From: Jaapia argillacea MUCL 33604
Lineage: Eukaryota > Basidiomycota > Agaricomycetes > Jaapiales > Jaapiaceae
Length of the DNA stretch: 46,176 nucleotides
Direction: 5' to 3'
NCBI GenBank assembly: GCA_000697665.1
Contig: KL197781.1
Location: forward strand, 30,356-76,531
Shown: in pieces, positions 34,673 to 44,748 of the stretch
How the letters are laid out: every line of letters begins with the position of its first letter
Position numbering within the stretch: position 1 is the first letter of the stretch
Position numbers and translations under genes: made by a program
Notes under the pieces: model-generated
Database searches by the model: none
What the model saw: only the letters and a program-made list of their open reading frames with translations
Told to the model about the DNA's origin: nothing

Positions 34673-36187
34673 TCCAGGTGTGATTGTTGTTCCAGGGCAA
34701 GTTTCGGATGTGAATCAGCGGCGGGAGGTCATGGAGTCCCGAAGTTCAGAGAATATATGCAGATAAACCAAAAGGCGAGACAGCAACCGCCGTTCTGTGT
34801 TGGCCAGCTGTACAATGGTAGCAAGAATAATACAGTGGCGGCCGTGTGCCTGGTCGAGCGGAGACAGGTTGGGTGTGTGGGAATATAGTCTGCATTGGGA
34901 CAGGTCACAGTCGTGACGAGAAGTGACAGCTTCGTGACCACGATTGCGCGTTTTTGCGATTGGCTGCAGAAATGCCGCAATCCTCCTTGCCCTCCTCCAC
35001 ATCCCTGCTCTCTTCCTCTCTCTTTAGCCCACCGTCGTCCAACTGGAAACTCGTTTATCGCTCGTTCAATGCTTTCTGAGTCCGATAGACGCCACTGTAA
35101 CTCTCATTCACATGGGTCTACTAGCGCTCAGCGACACCTGCACTTCGTGTCGAATCACCTGCTTGAATTTATCGAAGGACTACTCGCTGGATTGATTCAC
35201 AATCATATATATGCTTCGCCCAAAAATCTCCGCCCCGCCTCTGGGACAGCTATACTCGCCCTCTCCGTACTAAACAAGATGCCCCCTTCCTCGATCTACC
35301 ACTCATTCCCGGACCCTGAGCAGTGAGAGCGTAGTCCTCGCAATCTGCTCGACTCCCCACCTACCCTGCATCCTACTGGACTATCTTTCCAATCACCTGG
35401 ATATTCGCCCTCGTCAAAACTTGGTTTCATCTCGTATGTAATTCAACTTCCAAGGACGCACGCACCTACCTCTAGTCCCCAGTCTCGCCGCCCTCCATCC
35501 ATCCATCAACCAAGTATCAGATCCATGACCTTTCCAACACACCCGAGCCCTATTGACGTCCCGACTTCGCATCTCTCCCTCTCCCCGATTTTCGGCCGTC
35601 GCATCGACAAAACCCATGATCCTCATGACCATCCTCATGGTTGTCCCTCGAATTCTCGGGATATGGACCTGACTCGGTGACCACAATACCAACAATCTCT
35701 TCCTTTCCTCATCGTGCGCGCCTTCCACGCCCCGAGTTGTTCCGCATCATCCAGACCCTCGGATCGTGATCGCCGTCGTCGGGCCCTCCGACACCCTTGC
35801 TCGCTGCCAGCCTCAAACCCTTTTTCATCTACAGATTCAAATCTCCTTGGGCTATCCTTTACCATCCTACTCTCCGTTTAAAAATCTGCGAGGCCTCAGT
35901 GTTGAACTTCTCCAATCACTCGCATCTCCTGGTCCGCCTCCGAGTCTATCCCTATATTCCGAATGATTTGCACATCAAACCACACGGCGCCAAGTTTATG
36001 ATGTCCATTACGCGCCTCGACATCACCCAGATCTCCCGACCACCGTTCAAAAACTTTTCCTCGCATATTTGGCTTTGTTATCCTCACGGGTGGCTTGACC
36101 TCAAAGACACCTCCCGCTCCTTCCCCCAATTCCCCTGGGATTCCTTCGTCCTTTCCTCTTCATATCATCCTCAAATCATTCTCTACC
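34673..36187. other. Divergent intergenic between MED12 and copper transporter
   Basis: About 1.5 kb, pyrimidine-rich on the plus strand. A plus-strand frame covers 34895-35326, and Ser/Pro/His-rich codons continue in the same frame past its stop to about 35678. It has no domain and is broken by that stop at about 35324-35326, so it is not called as a gene. Frames at 35797-36342 overlap the transporter start in another phase and are shadows. The region must carry both promoters. Confidence 0.5.
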
Positions 36188-36939
36188 ATGAACAGTATGA
36201 GCATGCCCGGAATGTCCTCGACTCCTACCTCTTCAATGGCAATGCCAACGTCCACCACCACTTCATCCATGCCAATGCCCTCCTCCGAATCAACGGGAAT
36301 GGCAAGAATGGTCCCTTGGCTCCACTTTTCAGGAGGAGATAACCTCTGGTTCCACGCATGGCACCCTACATCCCACTCCCAACTAGCTGGAGCTTGTATC
36401 GTCCTCATCGTCCTCGCTATCCTCGAAAGAGGTGTAGCGCGTGGGAGAGGTGTCGTCAGTACTCATCTCCGTGCCAAGTAGGTTCTTTTCTCCCTTTTCT
36501 TTCCCAATTCTTTTGGACGCATTTAGACCTCGTACACTTCGTGAACTGTATCGACCTCTCATCCACTATGTAGGGCTTTGCGAACCATCAGCCCAGCAGA
36601 CATCAACGCGAACCCCGCAACCTCGGAAAAGTTCGCCGACGCTCTACCCACCGTCGAAGCCGTCTCTCCAAACAAGAAGCACGCTACCATCCCTCCATTC
36701 GTCCTTACTTACGAATTGATACGCGGAGGTCTATGCGCTCTCCAAGCAATGTTTGGTTACGCTCTCATGTTAGGCGTAATGTAAGTCCTTTTCCTTTCGC
36801 TCTGCTTAACCATCCTCGACTAACCCTCCGTTCAACAAGGACACAACAAGCGGCGTATATCATCTCGATCATCGTTGGGTTGGGACTCGGAGAGTTTTTG
36901 TTCGGGAGGGTCGGGGTGGCCGCTGGGCATATGCATTAA
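36188..36939 (+). CDS. Ctr-type copper transporter
   Basis: Three exons: 36188-36477, 36574-36780, 36840-36939; 198 residues. The N-terminus is rich in Met motifs (MNSMSMPGM, SSMAMPT, SSMPMPSS) that bind Cu(I) outside the cell. WLHFSGGDNLWFHAW leads into helix 1 (LAGACIVLIVLAILERGVA). Helix 2 ends in MLGVM (residues 162-166), the MxxxM copper-selectivity motif. Helix 3 holds GLGLG (179-183), the GxxxG packing motif. All hallmarks of the trimeric Ctr family are present and the length is typical. The protein imports Cu(I) across the plasma or vacuolar membrane. The start ATG sits directly before the Met motifs; an open frame extends upstream without a better start. The second intron splits the last Met codon of MxxxM. 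It is convergent with the next gene, with 136 bp between stops. Confidence 0.93.
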
Positions 36940-37075
36940 CCGACGACGAAGATGAATTTTAACAATCATATCATATCATATCTCGTCCCCTTCGTAAATA
37001 GTCTTCCAAACCCCATCTCAGAAACTTTTCCACACACACCACCCCTCTAATTACATCCCACTCAACTTATACATT

Positions 37076-38584
37076 CTAATTCCCAACAAATTCTTTCTTT
37101 AGTTCAAAGTAACCAACAACACAAGAGCTCTCACTCACCGAAACAGCATCATCCTCGCTAACCTGGGTCTCAGTCGGTCTTCTCCCACTCGGGGTTTTTG
37201 AAGGCGCGCTCAACTGAATATCACTATCTCCTTTTCCAGCAACAGAAGGTGGAGCCCATAGCGACGAGCCTACACCGTAGTTGTGGGTGTGGAGGTCGTG
37301 GAAGGTACGGGTTACGCCGTCCGGAGCTGTTAGACCTAGAGAGAGACGGAGGATGACAAGGCTGAACGTTATGCCCTGTGTGGAAGTGACGTAAGGCAAA
37401 GAAATCCGGAGTGAAGCGATGAAGAGCTTACGACGATGGGAGACACCTGAAATTAAGGCAAGGAGAGTCAGAATCGAATTGCACAGAGCTACCTCGACGT
37501 GAAAGACCTACAGCATCCAATAGCAAATATTGAGCCCAGGAGTCGGCGACATAGGTGAACAACAACGTCAACAACGTCGCCGAGTAGATCGCCCCAGACT
37601 CGACGATGACAAGCAGGACGGGCATCAGATTAGCGGTACCGACTCGTTCAGACATTTTATTGATCTTCCAAACTCTGGCAGCGACCAGACCTGTACGACT
37701 CATGAGGGACGGATCACGCTGAAATGATGAGGGTAGAATCGCTCACCAGTGCAAATGAGATTGGTGGCTAAAGTCAGGGTGAAGAACGAAACGATCCAGT
37801 GCCCCAGCTCGGGAAGGAAGATTTCGGCATCTTGAGCAACTTTTGCGAACGAGTACAGAATCCCAATTCCAGTCACTAATTTTGAAAAGCTTCATTGAGA
37901 ACTGTGGGTTATGTGCTTCCGGGGAGAAGAAGGGCTGACCTGTACTGCCCATTAACAGAAGCCCAGGGAATGCCACAATCCAGTACTTGCGACCGCATAC
38001 AACAGCGCAACGATATAGCTTTGAGTTGGGTCAGATTGTGAAACTGATGCCATTGAGCGTAGGGGAACTTACCACAAAGCCGTCACCGAGGAGCGTCTGA
38101 GCAACATAGATCGTACTCCCAAAAATGTTGGTAAAGTTGGACAATTCGTTGAAATAGGCAGCGGGCCCTCCGGGCTCGTTCTTGAAGATGATGAAAGCTT
38201 TAATGATGCGAGTAAAATTGACACCGATATGCTGAGGACAGGTTCAGAATCAGTGAGCGAAAAAATCGGGAATCTTGACGAACCATTGTTGCAAGGATAA
38301 ACATCGTGATCGCCGTTCCCATCATCACTTTGCTCATCCCACTCTGCGCCGCCACCTTTCTTCTTAAGACTATGATCGTCGCGAAGAATAATGGACAGAA
38401 CACCCCTGGATGTGGAACGTCAGCCAACGAAAAACTCAGACAAGCGGACTAGTGCGAACCGTATAGCAAAGTCTGCATAAAAATCGACACCAACTTGGCC
38501 TTTACTCATGAAATCGGTCATCCCGGTCGCTAGCCCCACTGATCCAAACGAACGTACCTCATCTGCAGGGAATGTGCTCGCCAT
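37076..38584 (-). CDS. Seven-helix membrane protein of an Agaricomycete family
   Basis: Nine exons (minus): 38584-38558, 38499-38460, 38405-38284, 38231-38073, 38018-37940, 37875-37747, 37690-37512, 37446-37432 (15 nt), 37375-37076; 349 residues, total in frame. Seven hydrophobic segments are visible: LVSIFMQTLLYGVFCPLFF; MMGTAITMFILATMHIGV; STIYVAQTLLGDGFVLYR; YWIVAFPGLLLMGSTVTGI; WIVSFFTLTLATNLICTG; MPVLLVIVESGAIYSATLL; YLLLDAVSPIVGITFSLVIL. The pattern matches a large uncharacterised family of mushroom membrane proteins with a GDGF-x-YRC motif after helix 3. The topology is receptor-like, but no ligand or signalling partner is known. The soluble C-terminus of ~80 residues is Ser/acidic. 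The 15-nt exon encodes VSPIV at the core of helix 7. Confidence 0.82.
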
Positions 38585-39273
38585 GGTTGACTTGAGGGTA
38601 TCTCTTCACCTCTTCGTGGGTATGAACAAGCAACGGGGCGAAGAAACCACGGTCGTCGAAGGGAAGGCAAGCGAGTATAAGGAGCATTGGAGCTGGGAAC
38701 TCTGCATGGCACGGAACATCAGGCAGAAGAGAAGCCATCTATTTCGAGTGGGTGAATTACCCTGCTGCTCCTGCCAGTGACATCTCGCTCCCGATTTTAG
38801 TGTCCACGAGTTGTAAAGAAGCGCATTTATCAAGCATCACCCAGAGTTCCACGACAAACGGAGAGAGCACAAGTGTTGGTGTTGACTTCGCTGTTTGTTG
38901 GAGTGGGGGTGAGACTGAAGGCGAATATCGGGTACAGCCGTACCAAAACGCCCATGTCTGTCAAAAACTCCATCTTTCTCTCATCGTCCTCTGCCTGATA
39001 CTTCTGAGCTCTTGGCGTTGTCCTAAGGACACGTTGCCCCCTTGCTCAACCTCGAGGATATTATGTCTATCATACCAAGGACAGCTTCTTCCCATGAAAA
39101 CTTTGATATTTACGTCCCATTCTCCCACCACTAATTGCCGGAAGTCCTCTCCAACCGCCCCGTACGCCAAAAATACGTTGGATCAGCTGGTGGGCCATAA
39201 CATATCCTCCAGAAGATGAGGAGAAGACGACTATGGATTCACGCGGCCCATCATGAGTTCAGGTACTTATCGA
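38585..39273. other. Intergenic, nothing recognised
   Basis: Promoter side of the seven-helix gene and 3' flank of the reductase, both on the minus strand. The plus-strand frames 38508-38780 and 38752-39219 show no family features. Confidence 0.6.
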
Positions 39274-40706
39274 TTACCAAATGATCCCTCCCTCCTTCAT
39301 CGGCCATCCCAGCTGCTCGTAAGTCCAACCGAAACACATCCTGCCGTTCCCATGGAATCCGCAAACACTCCGGTGCATCCCAGGCGCCTTGTGAATCTCA
39401 CTCAGGGCTTTTAAATCCGGCTCCGAGAGGTCGATAAACTGCAGTAGCGACCAGTGTCAAGCTCGTAGCCATCGATGACATGCGAGACACGTACCGACAA
39501 GTTCTCCTCGATGCGTTCCTTATGAACGCTCTTCGGGACAACGGCCACACCTTGGTTGACTAACCAACTCAGAAGCACCTGTGCTGTCGTACATCCTTTC
39601 TCTTTCGTTATCGAGAGAAGGGATGGATGCTCGGCGATTGCGGGCTTGTGTTTCCCAAGCGGCGAGTAAGCCGTCAACAAGATGGATTTGCGCTTACAGT
39701 ACTCAAATAACTCTATCTGAGGAAGCATCGGGTGCATCTCAACCTGAGAGGGGAAGACTGTTGAGCCGGTCATATTCGTTGAACCCAAAGATACCTCACT
39801 GACCTGATTCACGGCAGGTACGATCGTTATCGCAGGAAGGAGAATATCCAAGTTCTTGGGACTGAAATTGGAGACACCGATGGCTCGCACTCGGCCTGAA
39901 CATGACGCCATGTCAAGTTACATCGCATTCCAGAGGAGGAGGCTGACCGGTTGGTAACAACTTCTCCATCTCTTTCCAGGTATCGATAAAGTTCGGATGT
40001 TCGTCGGGTTGTAATGCCTTCCCTGATAACCATCGAGGTAGGTGCTCCTTCTGGGGTGTTAGGATATTGTCTCACCGTCCTCCGTCAGCGTTTGCGGCCA
40101 ATGCATCAAGTATAGATCGATATATTCGAGCCCCAAATTTGTCAGGCTAATCTGGAGGGCCTCTTGTACCATTCCATGATGTTCCGAACTATCTTAAAGA
40201 TATATGACGATGACGGAGGTGACAGGGAGTAGCCTCACTCACGTCAGCTTTGTGGTTACGAACAACTCGCTGCGCGGTACGCCTGAGTTACGGATACCTC
40301 GTCCTACTTGGACTTCATTGCCTGTAAGATGGGAAATTGAGCGTTCTACGTCCAAAGGAGGTATCAAAAGCGCTCGCCATAGTTAAACGCCTATTGCCTG
40401 TTGAGTCGACGTGACCCCAGTCCACAGCCATGGAACCAACTTACCGTATCGACATGTCGGTACCCAATCTCATGATGACCGGTCAACAATGGCGCTGCAT
40501 CCCTAGTAGAGGTTTATTACCTTCAACGCGTGCTCAACCATCTGCGTGATTTCATCTCCACCATCCGGTGGAGGCACATATCCCATCCAACATCTGGCCA
40601 TCCATACTTTGATTCTGTTATCCAAACAGAGTAACGGAACATACCCTATTCCGAGAGCAGGGATATCGACGCCATTGTTGAGTCGGAAGGAGGGAAAGGT
40701 GGTCAT
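39274..40706 (-). CDS. Aldo/keto reductase
   Basis: Ten exons (minus): 40706-40645, 40593-40521, 40468-40445 (24 nt), 40390-40378 (13 nt), 40321-40243, 40188-40076, 40022-39948, 39895-39804, 39743-39495, 39438-39274; 314 residues, the usual size. The catalytic tetrad is complete: Asp52 (YRHVDT), Tyr57 (AFNYGNE), Lys82 (TTKLT) and His113 (LMHWPQ). Cofactor and barrel motifs follow: [29 protein letters not shown] and [15 protein letters not shown]. The family folds as a TIM barrel and reduces aldehydes or ketones with NADPH in the cytosol; the substrate cannot be told. The intron after the 13-nt exon (40322-40377) has a GC-AG boundary (TATG|GCGAGC), needed to join Tyr57 to GNEV in frame. The neighbours do not suggest a pathway. 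Confidence 0.88.
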
Positions 40707-41200
40707 GGTAGCCTGAATGTTGCGTGGGATTCCCGCACGAAGAGAGAAATGATTATCAACTGAGGGTTATAGCGAGCGGTGTTGCTGCTTCTCCGTGTGA
40801 AGTACCACGCAGGATTGACCTTCTTGAGTGCGTTGTGGTCGCGTTCACCATCTCCAGAGGGATGAGAAACCGTAGCAGGGTTTCAACCCAGGGTAACGAA
40901 CCACATCGAAAACATAGAACGTCAAACTGGTTCCATACCGAACTCAAAGAAGCAACAGGCAACATATTTCACGAATTCCAGTCTCCAAGACGATCAAGAA
41001 ATGGTTAACCTGGGTATATTCATAGTCCCTCCGAAACAATGAAGAACGCTGCCACAGCTAATCGTCAGCAGTTGGGTTGAGCTCGTAGCCGTGCTAAGAG
41101 CGAGGATGTCAGCTGCGATTCGAATGGCAGCAAGAAAGGTTCAACGGACCATAGGGGTCTCAGTGAAGTCAAAAGATGCATAATCTTGAAAGGACCATGG
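40707..41200. other. Intergenic, possible alternative 3' exons of next gene
   Basis: Mostly the reductase promoter. On the minus strand at 41058-41092, after an acceptor AG, a short frame (HGYELNPTADD, stop at 41058) could be a true last exon of the gene at 41201-42292. No other feature is visible. Confidence 0.45.
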
Positions 41201-42292
41201 TTAACAACGGGAAAATGATACGGAGAGATGTTTGGGAAACGGACTCGGCAAAGCATCTAAATCTTGGGACCAAATCGCTTCAGATGAGATATCCTCCATG
41301 ATGGACTGCGTCACTGGATAAGGAATGGCATCGGCAACTCGAACAAGCGTGACATGAAAGAGTGGCCCAACTCTTGTAGTCCAAATTGACATAGACCTTG
41401 AGGATAGGATGAAATACGGCCTCCACGAACAGACTTGGCCTGTGAGCGTCAGTGTCAAAGAAGAATGAATTAAGTTATGTCTACTAGAGAGCAAGAACTT
41501 ACCCAACTTGTTTCCAATAGAAAGTGGGTTCGTAGAGTTTCACTCCTGTTGAGGTTTGGTGGATTGTTCCTGTTGGAAGTAGGGCCTTCTATTTGGAACC
41601 GGGGTACCTGGTACGGAGAAAACTTACCGAATGTGAATGTGCTCGGACTCTGAGTCCTGTTGTACGCTCTACACAGCTTCCCTAGTGTTGGATCGTTGAC
41701 AGGAGTCGACCATTGGGTATAACCTTCGGCGTCGAGCACCAGGTCAACCTTCTGACTGGGCTGATATCAAGGGTCTTGATGAGATATGACAGTCGGGCGA
41801 AAAGGGTCGACAATACCGTGACTTCGACTTTGATGGATCCTGGGATGACATCCCCAGCTTCCTAAATGAAGAATAGGGCACGGAGATGAGGGGGACCCGA
41901 CATGTACGGGACATGGGATGTCACGTTACCGCTTCGGTCTCTCCGAATCCAAACCTTCCCGAGTATGTTATTTCGACATTCCCTCCGTCACCTGTGAAAG
42001 TCGTGGGTAGATGATTGGAAGATATCTTGCAACGTCCCACTCGTACCTCCTGGTCGAGCGGGGATGACTTTCCTAGCCGAAAGAATCAGAGTGTAACTAT
42101 GTAAGATTGAGAAACTATACAGACCATGCGACCAGATGTTGATTGGCACTGATAGCGGCTTTTATAGGGGGGTCGAAACAAAGAAGAATATTGACATCCT
42201 TCACAAGGAGATGGTGAGACTACCGAGCAAGACAAGGAAACTCATACCTGGGTTAGGCCGGACCAATTTATGTTGATGGTCTTCGAGGACAT
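41201..42292 (-). CDS. Uncharacterised Agaricomycete protein, intact paralogue (copy A)
   Basis: Nine exons (minus): 42292-42248, 42198-42125, 42072-42047 (26 nt), 41991-41930, 41861-41817, 41751-41628, 41569-41503, 41439-41354, 41313-41201; 213 residues. It has no signal peptide. The sequence alternates short beta-like blocks (MSSKTININWSGLTQ, NQHLVAWKVIPARPGG, EITYSGRFGFGE, PGSIKVEVT, EGYTQWSTPV, VKLYEPTFYWKQVG, LKVYVNLDYK, SEAIWSQDLDALP). I recognise this as a mushroom-specific uncharacterised type, but not its function. The last two exons are least certain: the final intron is only 40 nt, and the C-terminus could instead splice to 41092-41058. A head-to-head paralogue lies at 43750, with the first five exons matching one to one. 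Confidence 0.7.
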
Positions 42293-43749
42293 GGGGAGGA
42301 AGATAAAGATTGTATAGCAGCGAGTAATTCCACAGTCCGAGAATGAACGAAAAAGTCGGGGAAAGAGATGCCAACCCTGAATGACCAAACGCAACCACGG
42401 GATAGTACCTCCCCGGTTATGTTCCCGTGGCACGACTACTGTAGTGAAATGGAGTAGCCTCCGAGCAGGTCGCAAACCTTCACACGGCAAGGGGAAATTG
42501 AAGCGCCGAGGTCGAAGGTTTGTTCGACACAATCGAAGTGATGATAAGGATCTGCCCTTGAAGAACCTTGAATAACCCAGAAAGACCGAAACATAACAGC
42601 ACAGCTGATCGGCACTAGAAGCAGCTCAATCAAGAAAAGCTCTTTGGGATAGCAGACGAGCACGATTGGGTTTCAAATTTCAAGCACGAATAGATGTCTA
42701 TCCCGACTCAACCAGAGGTCACGCAGGAGGTACGGGTCTATGGATACAGCAATCAGTCATCGTTTAGGCAGAAATTTGGGAAGCCGAGGTATCGAGGTGA
42801 ATGAGGACAAGGTCGAGAAGGAACCAAGGCGCTTGGCGAGACAACATGTGGTGAAGTCATTCGGCAACCGCCGGATACGCAAAAGTTGCAAAAGTCACAA
42901 CCAAGCCACAACAGTCTGAACTTCGCCTCGCACTTACCACCTTTGCCCAAATCATGCCTCATAAAATGGATCTAGTTCGTTTACACCTAATTTTGCAACA
43001 AATAGGAGGGCCTTTTCGATGATCGGTCATCTCCCCCTGACTGCCAAGTTCGCCTGGGCCAATCATTGCACCCCGGCTACTTTTTGACCTAAGCCAACCC
43101 TGCTCGACCAACTCCGCATTTGGGCCACTTTTCCCCACCCAGGACCAAGAACGTTCTGCTGTACACCTCTCCACACCTGACTGATCCTGGATGGGGTCAT
43201 CTAGGTCCTAGATCTCGACATCGCTGGGTTGGGCGTAGCTAGGACCTGGCACCTGTCTCCCCTTCACGAAAGTCCTTCCATTGTTCGAACTCGTTCCTGA
43301 ATGTTTCCGTAATATCGAGATATCTCGCAAATTCTTCCCTCCCCTCCTCTGAGCGAAGATATCGACGGAATCTATCAACTTTACGAGTTTTACATCGAAT
43401 CAACCCCACTCACCTTTCCCTGGACTAATCAAGGAGTTCGGAAGCAAATCTTGGACCATTTACAAAGGTGGGGGTTCCAACGGCGAAGATCCTACTACCG
43501 CGGGCTCACTAGCATCGCCCCAGAACCCTCGTGTCGTTCCTTGTACCGAGCCCAAAGCGATCTAGCATCAGATAACCATGTCGGACACAGCACCGCGGAT
43601 ACGATCCAGTACCGTCTGCTTCTCGATCTATCCTCAATCGGGTCTACAGCAGGAACATAAATGTTGGAGGGCTTGAACCTCTAAACCATCCAACCCATCT
43701 CCTCGACGACTCACTCCTCTAAACCCACTCTCAGCCTTGTTCCTTCAGG
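42293..43749. other. Shared divergent promoter region of the paralogue pair
   Basis: About 1.46 kb between the two start codons of the head-to-head paralogues. No convincing gene is found; the plus-strand frame 43451-43660 and minus-strand frame 42959-43174 lack features. It may be a bidirectional control region. I see no clear long repeats in it by eye. Confidence 0.5.
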
Positions 43750-44429
43750 ATGTCGATCAACAAGACTATGACCTTCAACTGGACTGGTTTAACTCAGGTA
43801 AGGTTGATGTCTGGTGATAACATCGTGAACTAATATGCCATCATATCGTGTAGCCGGCCAACATTATGTTTTGCTTCACCCCGCCGTCCCATGCGGAGCT
43901 TAGCACTGATCAGAACCTAGTCGCTTGGTGTGTTTCCTTTTGTCTGCCACGACTAATAGCGGATTCCCTTATTGACAACCCTATAGGGAGGTGATCCCCG
44001 CAAGACCTGGAGGTAAGTAGTTCTTTGTGGAACACTAGTCTTGTGGCTCACGACATGATAACCTGGAACAGGTGACGGAGGATCCTCCGTTATTAATTAT
44101 TCCGGTCATGTTGGATTCGGAAGTAACGAAATGGTATGATTCTATGTAATCTTTCTGCTACGGTTCTGTGTGCCAACTCCCGTTCACCAGGCCGCTGGGA
44201 ACATCGTGGCCGGCTCCATCAAGATTGAGATGAAAGTGCGTCCTTCCACCTTCTCGTAGCTGTTTCACCACTTGCGATTTAATTGACCATGACTCTTCTA
44301 TAGGGCGGTCAAAAAGTCAATCTGATTCAAGATGCGAACGGTTACACCGAGTGGGACACTCCGGCTTCAGATCCCTCCTTGGGTCAGTTATTCAAGGCTT
44401 ACAACAAGACTGCGACATCTCGCACTATG
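43750..44429 (+). pseudogene. Uncharacterised Agaricomycete protein, copy B, interrupted by LTR retrotransposon
   Basis: Exons: 43750-43797, 43854-43927, 43987-44012, 44072-44133, 44191-44235, 44304-44429 (cut). Exons 2 to 5 have the same lengths as in copy A (74, 26, 62 and 45 nt), and exon 1 differs by one codon. The proteins align throughout: MTFNWTGLTQ with INWSGLTQ, LVAWEVIPARPGGDGG with LVAWKVIPARPGGDGG, DANGYTEWDTP with DAEGYTQWSTP. The frame is open up to base 44429; the LTR of a minus-strand gypsy element then begins at 44430. By comparison with copy A the insertion lies within the sixth exon, a few codons before its end. The three remaining exons expected from copy A are not in the window. 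Unless the element is spliced out or the gene ends in the LTR, this copy is disrupted. Confidence 0.82.
44425..44429. repeat. Predicted target-site duplication of right gypsy element
   Basis: Five bases CTATG lie directly next to the outer LTR end at 44430. Ty3/gypsy integration duplicates about 5 bp, so the same five bases are expected beyond the far LTR, outside the window. This is inferred from the LTR boundary only. Confidence 0.5.
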
Positions 44430-44722
44430 TGTCAGCAACAAACAACAACCAGGGATGTGACTGGCAGCAGCGCTGGATGAGGAGTGCGAATAGCGATCAA
44501 GGAGTAATGAGGTCGACCGATGACACACAAGAGTGGCTGGTTTGGAATAGACCAGCTCAAGACTGGGGTTTGCATTAAGATGGTACAAGCTTATATACTA
44601 CATGGCTAGCTAAGAATAGTCCGATGGTGCAATAAGGCGTCATACTGAGATCTTAATGCTACTGGTCAGAATACTAACGAATGTTCTACGGTCAGGTGAT
44701 CAAAAGTAAAAAGAACGTGACA
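44430..44722 (-). repeat. 3' long terminal repeat of right gypsy element
   Basis: A 293-bp repeat with TGTCA...TGACA ends on the minus strand. It is the inverted counterpart of 273-566, one base shorter, with a modest number of substitutions in its U3-like half and a near-identical remainder. It carries the same TATA-like motif. Confidence 0.93.
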
Positions 44723-44748
44723 TTACCCCCCTCTCAAGGTCCATGTCC

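Noticed and set aside
34895-35678. Candidate Ser/Pro-rich gene between MED12 and the copper transporter
   Set aside because: A stop at about 35324-35326 breaks it and no splice model or domain supports it; kept only as a note.
35797-36342. 181-codon plus-strand frame upstream of and over the copper transporter
   Set aside because: It overlaps the Ctr start in another phase; the Ctr frame has all family motifs.
36188-40706. Copper transporter, membrane protein and reductase as a metabolic cluster
   Set aside because: Their strands differ, there is no core biosynthetic enzyme, and nothing ties them functionally.
41201-44429. Paralogue pair as pore-forming or lectin-like proteins
   Set aside because: The beta-rich look is not enough; no signature of aegerolysins, lectins or cytolysins is seen and there is no signal peptide.
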